Below are positions 9,857-19,594 of a DNA stretch of 64,000 bases, one piece after another. The DNA is from Campylobacter cuniculorum DSM 23162 = LMG 24588. Its GTDB lineage: Bacteria > Campylobacterota > Campylobacteria > Campylobacterales > Campylobacteraceae. The stretch covers positions 1,867,012 through 1,931,011 of the forward strand of contig NZ_CP020867.1 of the NCBI RefSeq assembly GCF_002104335.1, written 5' to 3'. The translations under genes were made by a program, and so were the position numbers. Each line of letters starts with the position of its first letter. Positions within the stretch are counted from its first letter, which is position 1. Under the pieces are notes generated by a model. It searched no databases. It saw nothing but the letters and a program-made list of their open reading frames with translations, and was not told the DNA's origin.

Positions 9857-10982
9857 CTAAGCCTTCAAACTCTCAAACAATTCCTCCCATTTTTCCATAA
9901 TCACCTCTTTAGAAAATTTTTCTTGCATACGCTTTTTGGCTGCATGTCCCATTTGTTCCCTTAAGTTTTGATTCTCCATTAAAACACAGAGTTTTTCTGC
10001 AAAGCTCTCAAGGGCATTATCCTCAATCAAAAAGCCTGTTTTTGAATCTTCTATTATATCGCTAGGACCAGTATTTACATCAAAAGCAACACTTGGCAGA
10101 GCAAAAGAACTTGCCTCTAAGAGCACCATAGGCATACCCTCATACAAACTCGTCATCACATAAATGCTTGCACTTAAATATTCCTTTTCAATCTCTTTTG
10201 TAAAGGGTTTTAGTATAATAGAATCATTAAGATTTTTTGCACTAATTTGCTCTCTAAGCTCTTGTTCTAATCCTCCCTCGCCGACAATGTGTAATTTCCA
10301 CTCTCTAAAGGCTTGATTTTTTTGCACCAAGTCCCAAATTTCAATCAAACGCGAAAATCCTTTTTCTTGTGTCAATCTCCCCACACTCAAAACAATCTTT
10401 TGTGCATGATTTGTGCTTTTTTTAGGGATTGTGGGAATGAAATTTGGAATGATAGATAAGTGACTCTTTGGATATTTTGCTTGGAATGATTTGAGTTCTT
10501 TGGAGCTAAGCAAAACAATGTGAGGGAATATTGAGAAATCTTGATGAAAATTATTGTGAAACTCATAGGCTCCATGCACGATTTTAACGGCTCTCTCTTT
10601 GTACTTTGCAATAACTTTATTGAGCGTATTAAAGGGGGCGTTGCAAATGATAAAATCGGGGTTTTCTTTGCAAATGAGATTCTCAAAATCCCTTCTGCAT
10701 TGATAGAGCAAATAGGCATTCAGTGGTGTTATAAAAAGGCGCAAAAACTCTCTTAGAATCTTACCCTATCTATTCTTGGGCTTCTTAAATCCTAAGCGAT
10801 GGGTGGAGAGTTTGACTTGAATGTCCTTAGAATGCAATCGCGACAAATCCGCTCCCTCTTTATGCAATGCAAAGATGCTTATCTCATGCCCTCTCTCTGC
10901 AAAAGCATTAGCGAGATTGCATACAACGCGTTCAATCCCCCCCCCCTATACTCATAGTGTTTGCTGTGAGTAATATTTTCAT
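9857..10982 (-). pseudogene. family-4 glycosyltransferase, disrupted
   Basis: The C-terminal 295 codons are an intact GT4 domain (VLSVGRLTQEKGFSRLIEIW, SLYEGMPMVLLEASSFALP). The proper start is the ATG at 10982, overlapping the lgtF-like stop as ATGA. From there nine Gs give MSIGGGIERVV in frame, but one extra G after that (near 10920) shifts the frame to an early stop. In the frame that resumes with NLANAFAERGHEI an in-frame TAG lies at 10766-10768. So two independent lesions separate the N-terminus from the GT4 domain. It once probably added a sugar to a surface glycan together with its neighbour. A sequencing error could explain one lesion but hardly both. Confidence 0.8.
10938..10946 (-). 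repeat. G9 tract in broken glycosyltransferase
   Basis: Nine C on the plus strand, in the Gly-Gly-Gly of the nucleotide-sugar loop (SIGGGIERVV). Nine keeps that loop in frame; the gene is nevertheless broken downstream. Confidence 0.9.
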
Positions 10983-12538
10983 TCTATTCTCCAATCTTTG
11001 ATTCTCTTTTGAATTGTATGAAGATAGAGTTTGTGATTGCTTGAGAGTTCTGTTTTGTCATTTTCTTTGTGCCAAAGATGATAGGCTATGCCTTTGAATT
11101 TAAGACGTCTTAATTCTCCGCCATTGAATAAAAATCTCGCGACAAACTCACTATCATCGCGTCCCCAGCTCATAAAATTTTCATTAAATCCCCCGATGGA
11201 TTCAAAGTCTGCTCTATAAAAGCTCATATTGCAACCCCTCACGCCTTTAATCAATTCTTTATGGGCAAAAACCTCGCTTGTAATGCGAGAGTTCTTATAA
11301 ATAAGGCTTGATAAAAGCGGAATCCTAAGGGCTTTAAAAGCAAAGGGAAGTTTGGGAATATTGTTTTTGTCATATTGCCCCCCATTTAAAATTTCATCTG
11401 TTTGAGCTTGATTTAAGATAATGCGCCCCCCTTGTAAATAGACTTTATGCTTGGCAAAATCCAGATGATCCTTGATAAAATGGGAATCCAAAATCATATC
11501 CCCATCAACGATAATGATGTATTCGCATTGTGTGGAATTGATTGCGTTATTGCGACTTGCATTGAGCCGATAGCCTCTGTCTTCTTGCCAAATGTGCTTT
11601 AAGGGGCAGGGGAAAGTCTTTTGATACTCTTTAATCAAGCTTGCCGTCTCCTCCGTGCTTCCATCATCGGCGATTAAAACTTCTTGTGGTAAAACTTCAA
11701 GCCTTTTTACAGAATCAAGCACCAAACCCAGACGTTTTTTTTGGTTATAAGTGGTGATGATTAAGGCACAAGTAGGGGCTTTGTGCGTGAGTTCGTAGAG
11801 CTTAGCGTATTTGAAAAAGACTCCCAAAGAATTACAAAAGCTTATAATAAATCCCTTATAACCATACAAAAAACCTTTTTTAAAACAATAATCCCTTATG
11901 AATTTGAAACTCCCACGCACGAGAGCCTTAAGCATAGAAGCTTTTTTGTGGAGGTTTTGCTGTGCCCAAAGGTCAGAATAAAACTGCATTTTATCAAGCA
12001 GTCCGTAGATGTTGTCATAGGCGTAATGCTTCAGCCCCGCTTTGAGCTTTATAATGTTTGCATTTTGTGGAATGATGAGGCTTTCATGCACGACATTATC
12101 ATTAAAATGTGTGAAATCCTTATGAAACACTCTTAAAACATAATCAGGATACCAGCCACAAGCCTTAATCCACTCACCCTTATAGAGATTTTGACGCGGG
12201 AGAGAAACAATACATTCTTTATCAAAATCAAGCAAAGCAAGTTCTTCACAACAAGAATTTTCTAAAACTTCGTCCGCATCGATGTTAAAAATTACTTCAT
12301 TTTTTGCATAACTTAAAGCAAGATTTTTCAATGCACCAAAGCCGATAAATTCACTTTTTTCTATGCGTAAATTTGGAAATTCTTGTTTGAATTTATAAGC
12401 AATTTCTAAGGTATCATCACTGCTGCCATTATCAAGCAGAACAATCTCACCAAAATTTTTAAGCGAATTAAGACATTCTAACAAAGTTGCTCCGCCGTTT
12501 TTGACGATTATAATCACGCTTATTTTTGAAAAATCCAT
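10979..12538 (-). CDS. two-domain family-2 glycosyltransferase, LgtF-like
   Basis: 519 aa with two GT-A domains. Residues 1-230 resemble the WaaE/KdtX group (ISVIIIVKNGGATLLECL, then DADEV as the metal site). Residues 255-519 are a second GT2 (CALIITTYNQKKRL, VDGDMIL, NMSFYRADFESIGGFNENF). This two-domain layout is that of C. jejuni LgtF, which places glucose residues on the lipooligosaccharide inner core. Here the gene is not in a LOS cluster but between uppP and thrS, with a broken GT4 gene behind it (4-bp overlap). Acceptor and sugar are not readable from sequence. Confidence 0.85.
   Translation of the reverse strand: MDFSKISVIIIVKNGGATLLECLNSLKNFGEIVLLDNGSSDDTLEIAYKFKQEFPNLRIEKSEFIGFGALKNLALSYAKNEVIFNIDADEVLENSCCEELALLDFDKECIVSLPRQNLYKGEWIKACGWYPDYVLRVFHKDFTHFNDNVVHESLIIPQNANIIKLKAGLKHYAYDNIYGLLDKMQFYSDLWAQQNLHKKASMLKALVRGSFKFIRDYCFKKGFLYGYKGFIISFCNSLGVFFKYAKLYELTHKAPTCALIITTYNQKKRLGLVLDSVKRLEVLPQEVLIADDGSTEETASLIKEYQKTFPCPLKHIWQEDRGYRLNASRNNAINSTQCEYIIIVDGDMILDSHFIKDHLDFAKHKVYLQGGRIILNQAQTDEILNGGQYDKNNIPKLPFAFKALRIPLLSSLIYKNSRITSEVFAHKELIKGVRGCNMSFYRADFESIGGFNENFMSWGRDDSEFVARFLFNGGELRRLKFKGIAYHLWHKENDKTELSSNHKLYLHTIQKRIKDWRIE
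11021..11071 (-). repeat. 51-bp repeat, copy within lgtF-like gene
   Basis: Parent copy of the fragment at 9763-9813, near the 3' end of the lgtF-like coding region; one mismatch. Confidence 0.85.
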
Positions 12539-12650
12539 ACAAATCCTCTTATAAAACTCAAATGTAATCTCAATTTCATTCTTCTAAAAATTTTTAAAAT
12601 GAAAATATAAAACTTTTATATCAAAGCATTTTAACATAATTTCATTGAAA

Positions 12651-13454
12651 TTAAAAAAGACTTCCAGCATCTAAAATACCAAAAATATATAAACAAAAAA
12701 ACAAAACTCCCAAAACAATGCGATAAATTCCAAAGACGATAAAATCAAATTTAGAAATGAATTTTAAAAAAATTTTAATCGCAAAAACTGCCACCACAAA
12801 GGCTGTGATAAAGCCTATTAATAAAGGGATTAAGGAATTTGTATTGCTCAATATACTCGGCTCTTTATACACACTATAAGCGGTTGCACTCATCATAGTT
12901 GGTAGAGCGAGTAAAAAGCTAAATTCTGTCGCAACCTTGCGATTGAGTCCTAATAAAAGTCCGCCAATGATACTTGCTCCGCTCCTTGAAGTTCCCGGAA
13001 TCATGGCTAAGGACTGGATTAAACCTATGAAAAAAGCTTGTTTGAAACTGATTGAGTCTAAAGAATTGACCGCATAATTCTTGCCTCTATGCCTCAATTC
13101 TAAGACAATGAAAACAGCTCCGCCAAAAATCAGCATAAACACGACCACATAGCCATTAAACAAGTTTTTAATAAAACCATAGATAAACAATCCTATCAAT
13201 CCGGTGGGAATGAATGCAATTGCGAGTTTAAACCAAAGTTTAAATCCTTGCAAGAGCTTGTGCCAAAATACAAAAAGCACGGCTAAAATGGAACCAAGCT
13301 GAATGATGATTAAAAAATGACTCCAAAATTCGCCATTTTTTATATTGATACCTAAAATTGTTGTGGCTAAAATCATATGTCCGGTTGAAGAAACGGGCAG
13401 AAATTCGGTTAAACCCTCTACGATTCCAAGAATCAAAGCGTATAAATTTTGCAT
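12651..13454 (-). CDS. uppP: undecaprenyl-diphosphatase
   Basis: 267 aa integral membrane phosphatase that recycles undecaprenyl pyrophosphate for peptidoglycan and glycan synthesis. The two BacA/UppP signatures [15 protein letters not shown] (near residue 13) and [17 protein letters not shown] (near 150) are intact, and about eight membrane segments are apparent. It starts 6 bases after nrdA ends, on the same strand. Confidence 0.96.
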   Translation of the reverse strand: MQNLYALILGIVEGLTEFLPVSSTGHMILATTILGINIKNGEFWSHFLIIIQLGSILAVLFVFWHKLLQGFKLWFKLAIAFIPTGLIGLFIYGFIKNLFNGYVVVFMLIFGGAVFIVLELRHRGKNYAVNSLDSISFKQAFFIGLIQSLAMIPGTSRSGASIIGGLLLGLNRKVATEFSFLLALPTMMSATAYSVYKEPSILSNTNSLIPLLIGFITAFVVAVFAIKIFLKFISKFDFIVFGIYRIVLGVLFFCLYIFGILDAGSLF

Positions 13455-13460
13455 AAAAAA

Positions 13461-15830
13461 TTATTGACACCCTTCACATTCTATGCTTCTATCAGCAACA
13501 TTGACTTTTTCGCTATCAGGGCTTTCGCTTCTTAGATAATACGTTGATTTTATACCAAGCTCCCAAGCAAGTTGATAAATTTCATTAAGATAACCTCCAC
13601 TTGCCTTATCTAAAGATAAAAAGATGTTTAAACTTTGTCCTTGGTCAATCCATTTTCCACGCACCGCAGCAGCTTTGATAAGAATTTTTTGATCAAGTTC
13701 ATAAGCGGGAGTGTAGTATTGCCAAGTTTCAAGACTTAAATTTGGCACCACCACAGGAATCATTCCGCTTAAATTTTGCTCAAACCATTTGCGTTTATAA
13801 ACAGGTTCTATGGTTTGAGTCGTGCCTACAAGTATGGATATAGAAGAGGTTGGAGCGATTGCCATTAAATAACCATTTCTCATTCCATCTCTTTTAACCT
13901 TTTGTCTGAGTTTCTCCCAATCACACTCGCTTTGATCGAACAATCCTTCTCTTAAAGTAAGAGCCTTTGCTTTCGTACTTGCTACATCAATAGGAAAAAT
14001 TCCTTTACTCCAATTCGAGCCTTGAAAATCCGGATAAGACCCTTTTTCTATCGCTAAATTTGAGCTTGAATTAATGGCTTCATAGCTTATAACTTCCATT
14101 ATCTCATCAATCTTGTTTAAATGCTCATCGCTTCCCCAAAAAATCTTTGCTTCAGCAAGCATTTGAGCCTCACCCATAACACCAAGTCCTATAGAGCGGG
14201 ATTGTAAATTTGTATTTTTAACCTTAATATGAGGATAAAAATTAAGATCAATCACATTATCAAGCATTCTAATGGCTGTTGGCACAACTCTTTGTATATC
14301 TTCTTTGGTATGAACCTTGCTAAGATTGATACTTGCAAGATTACACACCGCGGTTTTTCCATCATTTTTTAATTTCTCAACTATATAGACTTTATTGCCT
14401 TCAATGCTGTCAAGAGTGCTGATTTTTTTTGCTGGTTTTTCATAGCCTCCATCGATTGTAATTTTTTCATCTTCATCATAATAACTTTCTTTGCCATTTT
14501 CAAAAACAACTTTGATTTGATAATAATTTGGCTCTGTGTTTTGAAAAATCTCTGTGCATAAATTTGAACTGCGAATGATTCCTACATGGGAATTTGGATT
14601 TGCTTTGTTTGCATTGTCTTTAAAACATAAAAATGGCAAACCCGTTTCAAAATAACTGAGTAAAATTTTCTTCCAAAGCTCCTTAGCTTCGATAATCTCT
14701 TTGGTGATTTTTTCATTTTTTTCATATTCTTCATAACGTTTTTCAAAATCCTCTCCATAAAGCTCACACAAATCCGCAGTATCCGCAGGATCAAAAAGGG
14801 TCCATTTGTCGTTTGCTTTAACCCTTTTCATAAATAAATCATTCACCCATAAAGCAGGGAAAAGCTCGTGTGCCCTACGTCTTTCTTCGCCTGAATTCTT
14901 ACGCAAATCAATAAAATCATTAATGTCCATATGCCAAGTTTCTATATAAACAGCAATTGCACCCTTTCTTGTGCCAAGCTGATCCACAGCTACAGCTATG
15001 TCATTTGTAATTTTAAGAAAAGGGATAATCCCCCCGGCTGCATTTTTATGCCCATCAATGCTTCCGCCCATTGCACGTACTTTAGACCAATCCCAACCTA
15101 TGCCCCCGCCAAATTTAGAAAGCAAAGCCATTTCTTTATAAGAATCAAAAATTCCTTCGATATTATCCGGAGTGCTTCCTATATAACAAGAGCTAAGTTG
15201 ATGGCGCGTGGTTCTTGCATTTGAGAGAGTAGGAGTGGCTAACATCACTTCAAATTTAGAAATTAAATCATAAAATTTTTTAGCCCATTCTTGAGGATTG
15301 AATTCATTTTGTGCTAAAAACATCGCAATAGCCATAAACATTTGCTGGGGTAATTCTATAGGCATACCCTTACTATCTTTAATAAGATAGCGATCATAGA
15401 GAGTTTTTACTCCTAAATAGGTAAATTGCAAATCTCTTTCAGGTTTTATATAATCATTTAAATCATCTAAATCGTATTTTTCTTTGAGTCCAAGTAAAAT
15501 ACGTCCCTCTTTTTCACCTCGTTCAAAATAATCTCTTAAATGATTGTAGCGATTCATTCCATTAACTTTTTTATACAAATCATACAGAAAAAGTCTTGCG
15601 GCTACAAAGGTCCAATTAGGACAATCAACATCGATTTTATCGACTGCAGTTTTGATTAAGGTTTTTTGAATTTCTTCTGTTGAAATTCCATCGCGAAATT
15701 GAATCTTTGCATCAAGTTCTAATTCACTTAAATTCACTCCATCTAAATCCCTCACCGCATCTTGAGTGCATTTTTTAATCTTTGAAACATTAAGCTCTTC
15801 TGTACGTCCATTTCTTTTGATGACTTTCAT
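13461..15830 (-). CDS. nrdA: ribonucleoside-diphosphate reductase, alpha subunit (class Ia)
   Basis: 789 aa. Converts ribonucleotides to deoxyribonucleotides together with NrdB (not in this window). An N-terminal ATP-cone (KVIKRNGRTEELN) is followed by the catalytic barrel: HQLSSCYIGS, SSNLCTEI with the active N-x-C-x-E, CNLASINLS, and the mobile C-terminal pair in IECEGCQ that is re-reduced by thioredoxin. It follows purB by 16 bases. Confidence 0.97.
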   Translation of the reverse strand: MKVIKRNGRTEELNVSKIKKCTQDAVRDLDGVNLSELELDAKIQFRDGISTEEIQKTLIKTAVDKIDVDCPNWTFVAARLFLYDLYKKVNGMNRYNHLRDYFERGEKEGRILLGLKEKYDLDDLNDYIKPERDLQFTYLGVKTLYDRYLIKDSKGMPIELPQQMFMAIAMFLAQNEFNPQEWAKKFYDLISKFEVMLATPTLSNARTTRHQLSSCYIGSTPDNIEGIFDSYKEMALLSKFGGGIGWDWSKVRAMGGSIDGHKNAAGGIIPFLKITNDIAVAVDQLGTRKGAIAVYIETWHMDINDFIDLRKNSGEERRRAHELFPALWVNDLFMKRVKANDKWTLFDPADTADLCELYGEDFEKRYEEYEKNEKITKEIIEAKELWKKILLSYFETGLPFLCFKDNANKANPNSHVGIIRSSNLCTEIFQNTEPNYYQIKVVFENGKESYYDEDEKITIDGGYEKPAKKISTLDSIEGNKVYIVEKLKNDGKTAVCNLASINLSKVHTKEDIQRVVPTAIRMLDNVIDLNFYPHIKVKNTNLQSRSIGLGVMGEAQMLAEAKIFWGSDEHLNKIDEIMEVISYEAINSSSNLAIEKGSYPDFQGSNWSKGIFPIDVASTKAKALTLREGLFDQSECDWEKLRQKVKRDGMRNGYLMAIAPTSSISILVGTTQTIEPVYKRKWFEQNLSGMIPVVVPNLSLETWQYYTPAYELDQKILIKAAAVRGKWIDQGQSLNIFLSLDKASGGYLNEIYQLAWELGIKSTYYLRSESPDSEKVNVADRSIECEGCQ

Positions 15831-15846
15831 ATTTTTACCTTAAAAA

Positions 15847-17175
15847 TTATTTAAAAACTCGTGCAAAAATTGCATCAATATTTTTCGTATAATACTCATA
15901 ATCAAAGCATTTTCTAATGTCTTCTTCACTCAAACTCTGTCTTAATTCTTTATCGTTTAAAAGTTCAAGCAAAAACAAGCTTTCATTCTTAGAATTAAGA
16001 GCTGCTTTTCCGTTTTGTAAATCATTCCAAACTTTCATTGCGTTCCTTTGGACAATTTTATACGCATTTTCACGCGTTATGCCTTTAAATGGGAGTTCTA
16101 AAAGCAATCTTCCTGAAAAAACAAGTCCGCCTGTAAGATTTAAATTTTTCATCATATTTTTAGGATAAACAAGAAGCTTGTCAATTAAATTTGCAAGACG
16201 TACAAGCATAAAATCGGCTGTTATAAAGGAATCGGGCAAAATAAATCTCTCAACACTTGAATGTGAAATATCCCTTTCATGCCACAAAGCAACATTTTCT
16301 AAAGCTGGTGTTACAAAGGAGCGAAGTACTCTACAAAGCCCTGTGATATTTTCACTCAAGACCGGATTTCTTTTATGTGGCATTGCAGAGCTTCCTTTTT
16401 GCCCCTGTGAAAAATATTCTTCAGCTTCATAAACTTCTGTTCTTTGAAAATGCCTTATCGATACAGCGATTTTTTCACAACTTGCGGCTAAAATGGCTAT
16501 AGCAGAGATAACTTGTGCGTAACGATCTCTTTGTATGATTTGATTTGATATTGGAGCAGCTTTTAAGCCTAATTCCTTACAAATTTCTTCTTCAAATTCC
16601 AAAGGTGCGTGGGCAAAATTTCCCATTGCTCCGCTGATTTTTCCATAACTTATAAGTTCTTTAGTATGCAAAAGTAAATCTTTAGAATGAGTGAGCTCAT
16701 CATACCAAAGAGCCAAAACCAAACCAAAACTAATAGGTTCGCCATGAATTCCATGACTCCTACCGACCATTAAAGTTTTTTTATGTTCCACCGCTCGTTT
16801 TTTAATAATATTTAAGAGTGTTTCTAAATCTTCTAAAATCAATTCTAAGCTTTCTTTGATTTGCAAAGCCACAGCTGTATCAATGCAATCAGAGCTTGTC
16901 ATAGCATAATGCACAAAGCGACTCTCTTCTCCTAAACTCTCGCTGACACTCGTTAAAAAAGCTATGACATCGTGTTTTGTTGTCTTTTCTATCTCGTCGA
17001 TTCTTTTGATATCAAATTGAGCATTTTTTATGATTTTTTCGCAGTCTGTATCGCTTATAAGCCCTAATTTATTCCAAGCTTTAACAGCCGCGAGTTCTAC
17101 TTTGAGCCAAGCATCATATTTAGCTTGTAAATTCCACTTTTTAGCCATAATTTCTCTACTATATCTTTCAACCAT
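15847..17175 (-). CDS. purB: adenylosuccinate lyase
   Basis: 442 aa, fumarase/aspartase superfamily. Catalyses two fumarate-releasing steps in purine synthesis. The signature SSAMPHKRNPVLSENI is present, and TSSDCIDTA and GRSHGIHGEP supply other active-site segments. It starts close to and diverges from the pseudouridine synthase gene and is probably cotranscribed with nrdA. Confidence 0.97.
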   Translation of the reverse strand: MVERYSREIMAKKWNLQAKYDAWLKVELAAVKAWNKLGLISDTDCEKIIKNAQFDIKRIDEIEKTTKHDVIAFLTSVSESLGEESRFVHYAMTSSDCIDTAVALQIKESLELILEDLETLLNIIKKRAVEHKKTLMVGRSHGIHGEPISFGLVLALWYDELTHSKDLLLHTKELISYGKISGAMGNFAHAPLEFEEEICKELGLKAAPISNQIIQRDRYAQVISAIAILAASCEKIAVSIRHFQRTEVYEAEEYFSQGQKGSSAMPHKRNPVLSENITGLCRVLRSFVTPALENVALWHERDISHSSVERFILPDSFITADFMLVRLANLIDKLLVYPKNMMKNLNLTGGLVFSGRLLLELPFKGITRENAYKIVQRNAMKVWNDLQNGKAALNSKNESLFLLELLNDKELRQSLSEEDIRKCFDYEYYTKNIDAIFARVFK

Positions 17176-17255
17176 AACTTAAAAACCTTTTTTGGCTATA
17201 ATTTTAGTTTAAAAATCATAATTTTATCTAAGAAAAATTTAGAAAAGGATTAAGT

Positions 17256-18182
17256 TTGCCTTATATAAAAATTAAATTATCAAATAATGGAAAAAAGGCA
17301 TTTCAAACGCTTAAGGATGCATTAAAAATTTCTATGAATGAGGCACAAAAACTTATTGATAAAAAAAGACTTTTTTGCGATGGAAAATTGGTTGAAAAAA
17401 AGAATGAAATTTTAAAAGGTTGTGTTGAACTCATTGTTTATAAAAATGAACCAAAAGGGGTTGAAATTGTCTTTGAAAACCAAGATTTTGCCATACTTGA
17501 AAAAGAAAGTGGGGTCTTAAGCCATCCTAATGGCAGACATTGTCAATATAGTCTTTGTGATGAAATTTGGCATCTGTGGGGCAAAAATGCTTGTGTGGCT
17601 CATAGGTTAGATAAAGAGACAAGCGGACTTATTCTTATCGCTAAAAATAAAAATTCTCAAAGCTCTTTAAAGAAAATGTTTGAAAACAAGGAAATTCAAA
17701 AAGAATATCTTGCCTTAGTTTTCGGGCAAACTCAAGATGAATTTAGGGTCAATGAGGCTATAAATTTAAATAATGATTATGAAAATTTTAAGATGAGAAT
17801 GCAAATTTGTAAAGAGGGTAAAGAAGCGATCACTGAATTTAAAAAGCTTGATTTTTGGAAAGAATTTAACGCTTCTTTATTACTCTGCAAACCTTTAACA
17901 GGAAGACAACACCAAATTCGTTTGCATTTGTTTCATATGAAACATAAAATTTTAGGCGAGTATTTATATGGTTTAGAAAAACAAGAAATTGAAAGTATTT
18001 TAGACCATATGCTAAGTAAAGAAGAAAGAGTAAAACTTACAGGTGCTTCGAGATTGCTTTTGCATTCTCAAAGACTTAAATTTAGATTTAAAAATGAAAA
18101 TTTTGATATTAGTTCTAAAAAAGACATCAAACAAGAATTTTTGCAAAGCTTAAAAATTGCACATAAAAACTTTAAAAATTAA
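17256..18182 (+). CDS. RluA-family RNA pseudouridine synthase
   Basis: 308 aa. An S4-like N-terminus (MNEAQKLIDKKRLFCDGKLV) precedes the catalytic domain with HRLDKETSGLILIAK, where the aspartate attacks uridine, and the C-terminal GRQHQIRLHLF. The start is TTG at 17256 with AAAGGA 6-7 bases upstream. It stands alone, divergent from purB, the arrangement of C. jejuni Cj0022c-Cj0023. The target RNA position is not determinable here. Confidence 0.92.
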   Translation: MPYIKIKLSNNGKKAFQTLKDALKISMNEAQKLIDKKRLFCDGKLVEKKNEILKGCVELIVYKNEPKGVEIVFENQDFAILEKESGVLSHPNGRHCQYSLCDEIWHLWGKNACVAHRLDKETSGLILIAKNKNSQSSLKKMFENKEIQKEYLALVFGQTQDEFRVNEAINLNNDYENFKMRMQICKEGKEAITEFKKLDFWKEFNASLLLCKPLTGRQHQIRLHLFHMKHKILGEYLYGLEKQEIESILDHMLSKEERVKLTGASRLLLHSQRLKFRFKNENFDISSKKDIKQEFLQSLKIAHKNFKN

Positions 18183-18214
18183 AAAATTTTAGCTATAAAC
18201 CCGAGTTTTTGTAT

Positions 18215-18220
18215 TATAAT
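18215..18220 (+). promoter_or_regulatory. -10 element for the family-9 glycosyltransferase
   Basis: TATAAT within an AT-rich context about 55 bases before the ATG at 18274. No clear -35, as is normal for Campylobacter sigma70 promoters. Confidence 0.5.
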
Positions 18221-18289
18221 ACGAAAAATCTGATTAAAGCTTTTGATTTAATTTTACTATAAGGAAGAAACAAATGAATACATTCTCAA

Positions 18290-19297
18290 ATGGGGGGGCA
18301 TTTAAGTGTAGGGATTTTTGCCTCTCATGGAATAGGCGATGCCCTCATTCTTCTTAAAACCTGTCTTGCCATCAAAGCGATTTATAAAGCCAATGTTATA
18401 TTTTTTGGCTCTAAAGTTCAAAAACAATTGATTGAAAATTTTGATTTCATTGATAAGTTTGAATCCAATGAAAATTACAGAGATGATCCTCAAGTTTTAG
18501 AGACGATTAACTCTTATCGCTTGGATTTTATCATCACTCTTATTGCAGAAAATTCCACAATCAGATTCTTAAAGGACACAAATGTAAAATGCATTATCGT
18601 AAGAAATAAACTTCCATCTGTATTTTCCTCTAAATGCAAGGTTGTTTGGCATAGTTTTATAAGGAAATTTTCCCCGTGCAATCTTGAAACAGAAATGCTC
18701 TATCATTTCGCAAGGAAAATCAATCCAAAGCTTTTTGACGCTCGCATTAAAAATCTCTCTTTAGATGTTATGATAGAGCCTAAAGAGTGGCATAAAAAGA
18801 GAGTTGAGGATTTTTTAAACAAACATGCTCTTAGCGATTTCATAGTGATTAATCCCTTTTGCGTCTCCACAAAATATAAGCTTGAGATTAAAGACTTTCT
18901 TGTTTTAATCCAAAAGATTCATCAAAAACATCCAAAACTCTCCGTTGTTATCCCAACTTTTAGTGCTGTGCATACGGATTTTATCAAGGAGTTTGAAGCC
19001 TTTGATAAGAAACTCTTAAGCGAAATTGTTATTTTTGAAAACAACGCAGAGCTGTTGAATCTGTGCGCATTGCTGAAAAGGACAAAACTTCTGATAAGCC
19101 TTAGCACAGGGGCGATACATCTGGCTTCAAATTTAAAAATTCCTAGCATAGGATTGTTTTCTGTGTTTGATACGATATTTTGGGAAACTTTCAATAAAGA
19201 CTATGTTTTATTAACCAAACAAAGAGAGCAAATGAGCGATGAAGAAACTCACAAAATCATAGATGAAGTCTTAGAAAAGCTTGAAAAATACATCTAA
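18290..19297 (+). CDS. phase-variable family-9 (heptosyltransferase-like) glycosyltransferase, currently OFF
   Basis: 335 aa from an ATG formed at the G tract. The body is a GT9 fold: GIFASHGIGDALILLKTCLA at the start and LLISLSTGAIHLASNLKIPS near the end, as in ADP-heptose:LPS heptosyltransferases. The well-placed start is upstream: AAGGAAG at 18261-18267 and ATG at 18274, reading MNTFSN then the G tract. With seven Gs that frame ends in a stop after 27 codons; with six or nine Gs it runs straight into the GT9 body. So the strain as sequenced is phase OFF, unless weak initiation occurs at 18290. Likely modifies LOS, capsule or another surface glycan; the substrate is unknown. Confidence 0.8.
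   Translation: MGGHLSVGIFASHGIGDALILLKTCLAIKAIYKANVIFFGSKVQKQLIENFDFIDKFESNENYRDDPQVLETINSYRLDFIITLIAENSTIRFLKDTNVKCIIVRNKLPSVFSSKCKVVWHSFIRKFSPCNLETEMLYHFARKINPKLFDARIKNLSLDVMIEPKEWHKKRVEDFLNKHALSDFIVINPFCVSTKYKLEIKDFLVLIQKIHQKHPKLSVVIPTFSAVHTDFIKEFEAFDKKLLSEIVIFENNAELLNLCALLKRTKLLISLSTGAIHLASNLKIPSIGLFSVFDTIFWETFNKDYVLLTKQREQMSDEETHKIIDEVLEKLEKYI
18292..18298 (+). repeat. G7 phase-variation tract
   Basis: Seven Gs, six codons after the ATG at 18274. Frame is ON with lengths divisible by three and OFF at 7 or 8. Confidence 0.88.
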
Positions 19298-19594
19298 GAG
19301 CATGTTCGCTACTTTTTGCTTTTTTTTATATGATTAAGAGATGAAAAGGGGTGATTAATTTCTTTGCAATTTAAACCATCGAGCATTAAAATCTTATTTC
19401 TTTATATTTCAAAGAGTCTTGCAAAGCTTTTTATAAGAATTAAAATCATTTTATAGGTAAAGATAAATTTTATAAATTCTATATGAATATTGATATTTTA
19501 TTCAGTATTTTTCAAATTTTGCCTTTGAGGTGGTTTTAATCTTGCTTTTAAGCAAGATTAAATTCTATGCTTTTTTGTAAAATTTTTGCCATTT
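19298..19594. other. AT-rich spacer between convergent genes
   Basis: About 297 bases between two convergent genes. I see no open frame, RNA gene or strong terminator. Confidence 0.5.
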
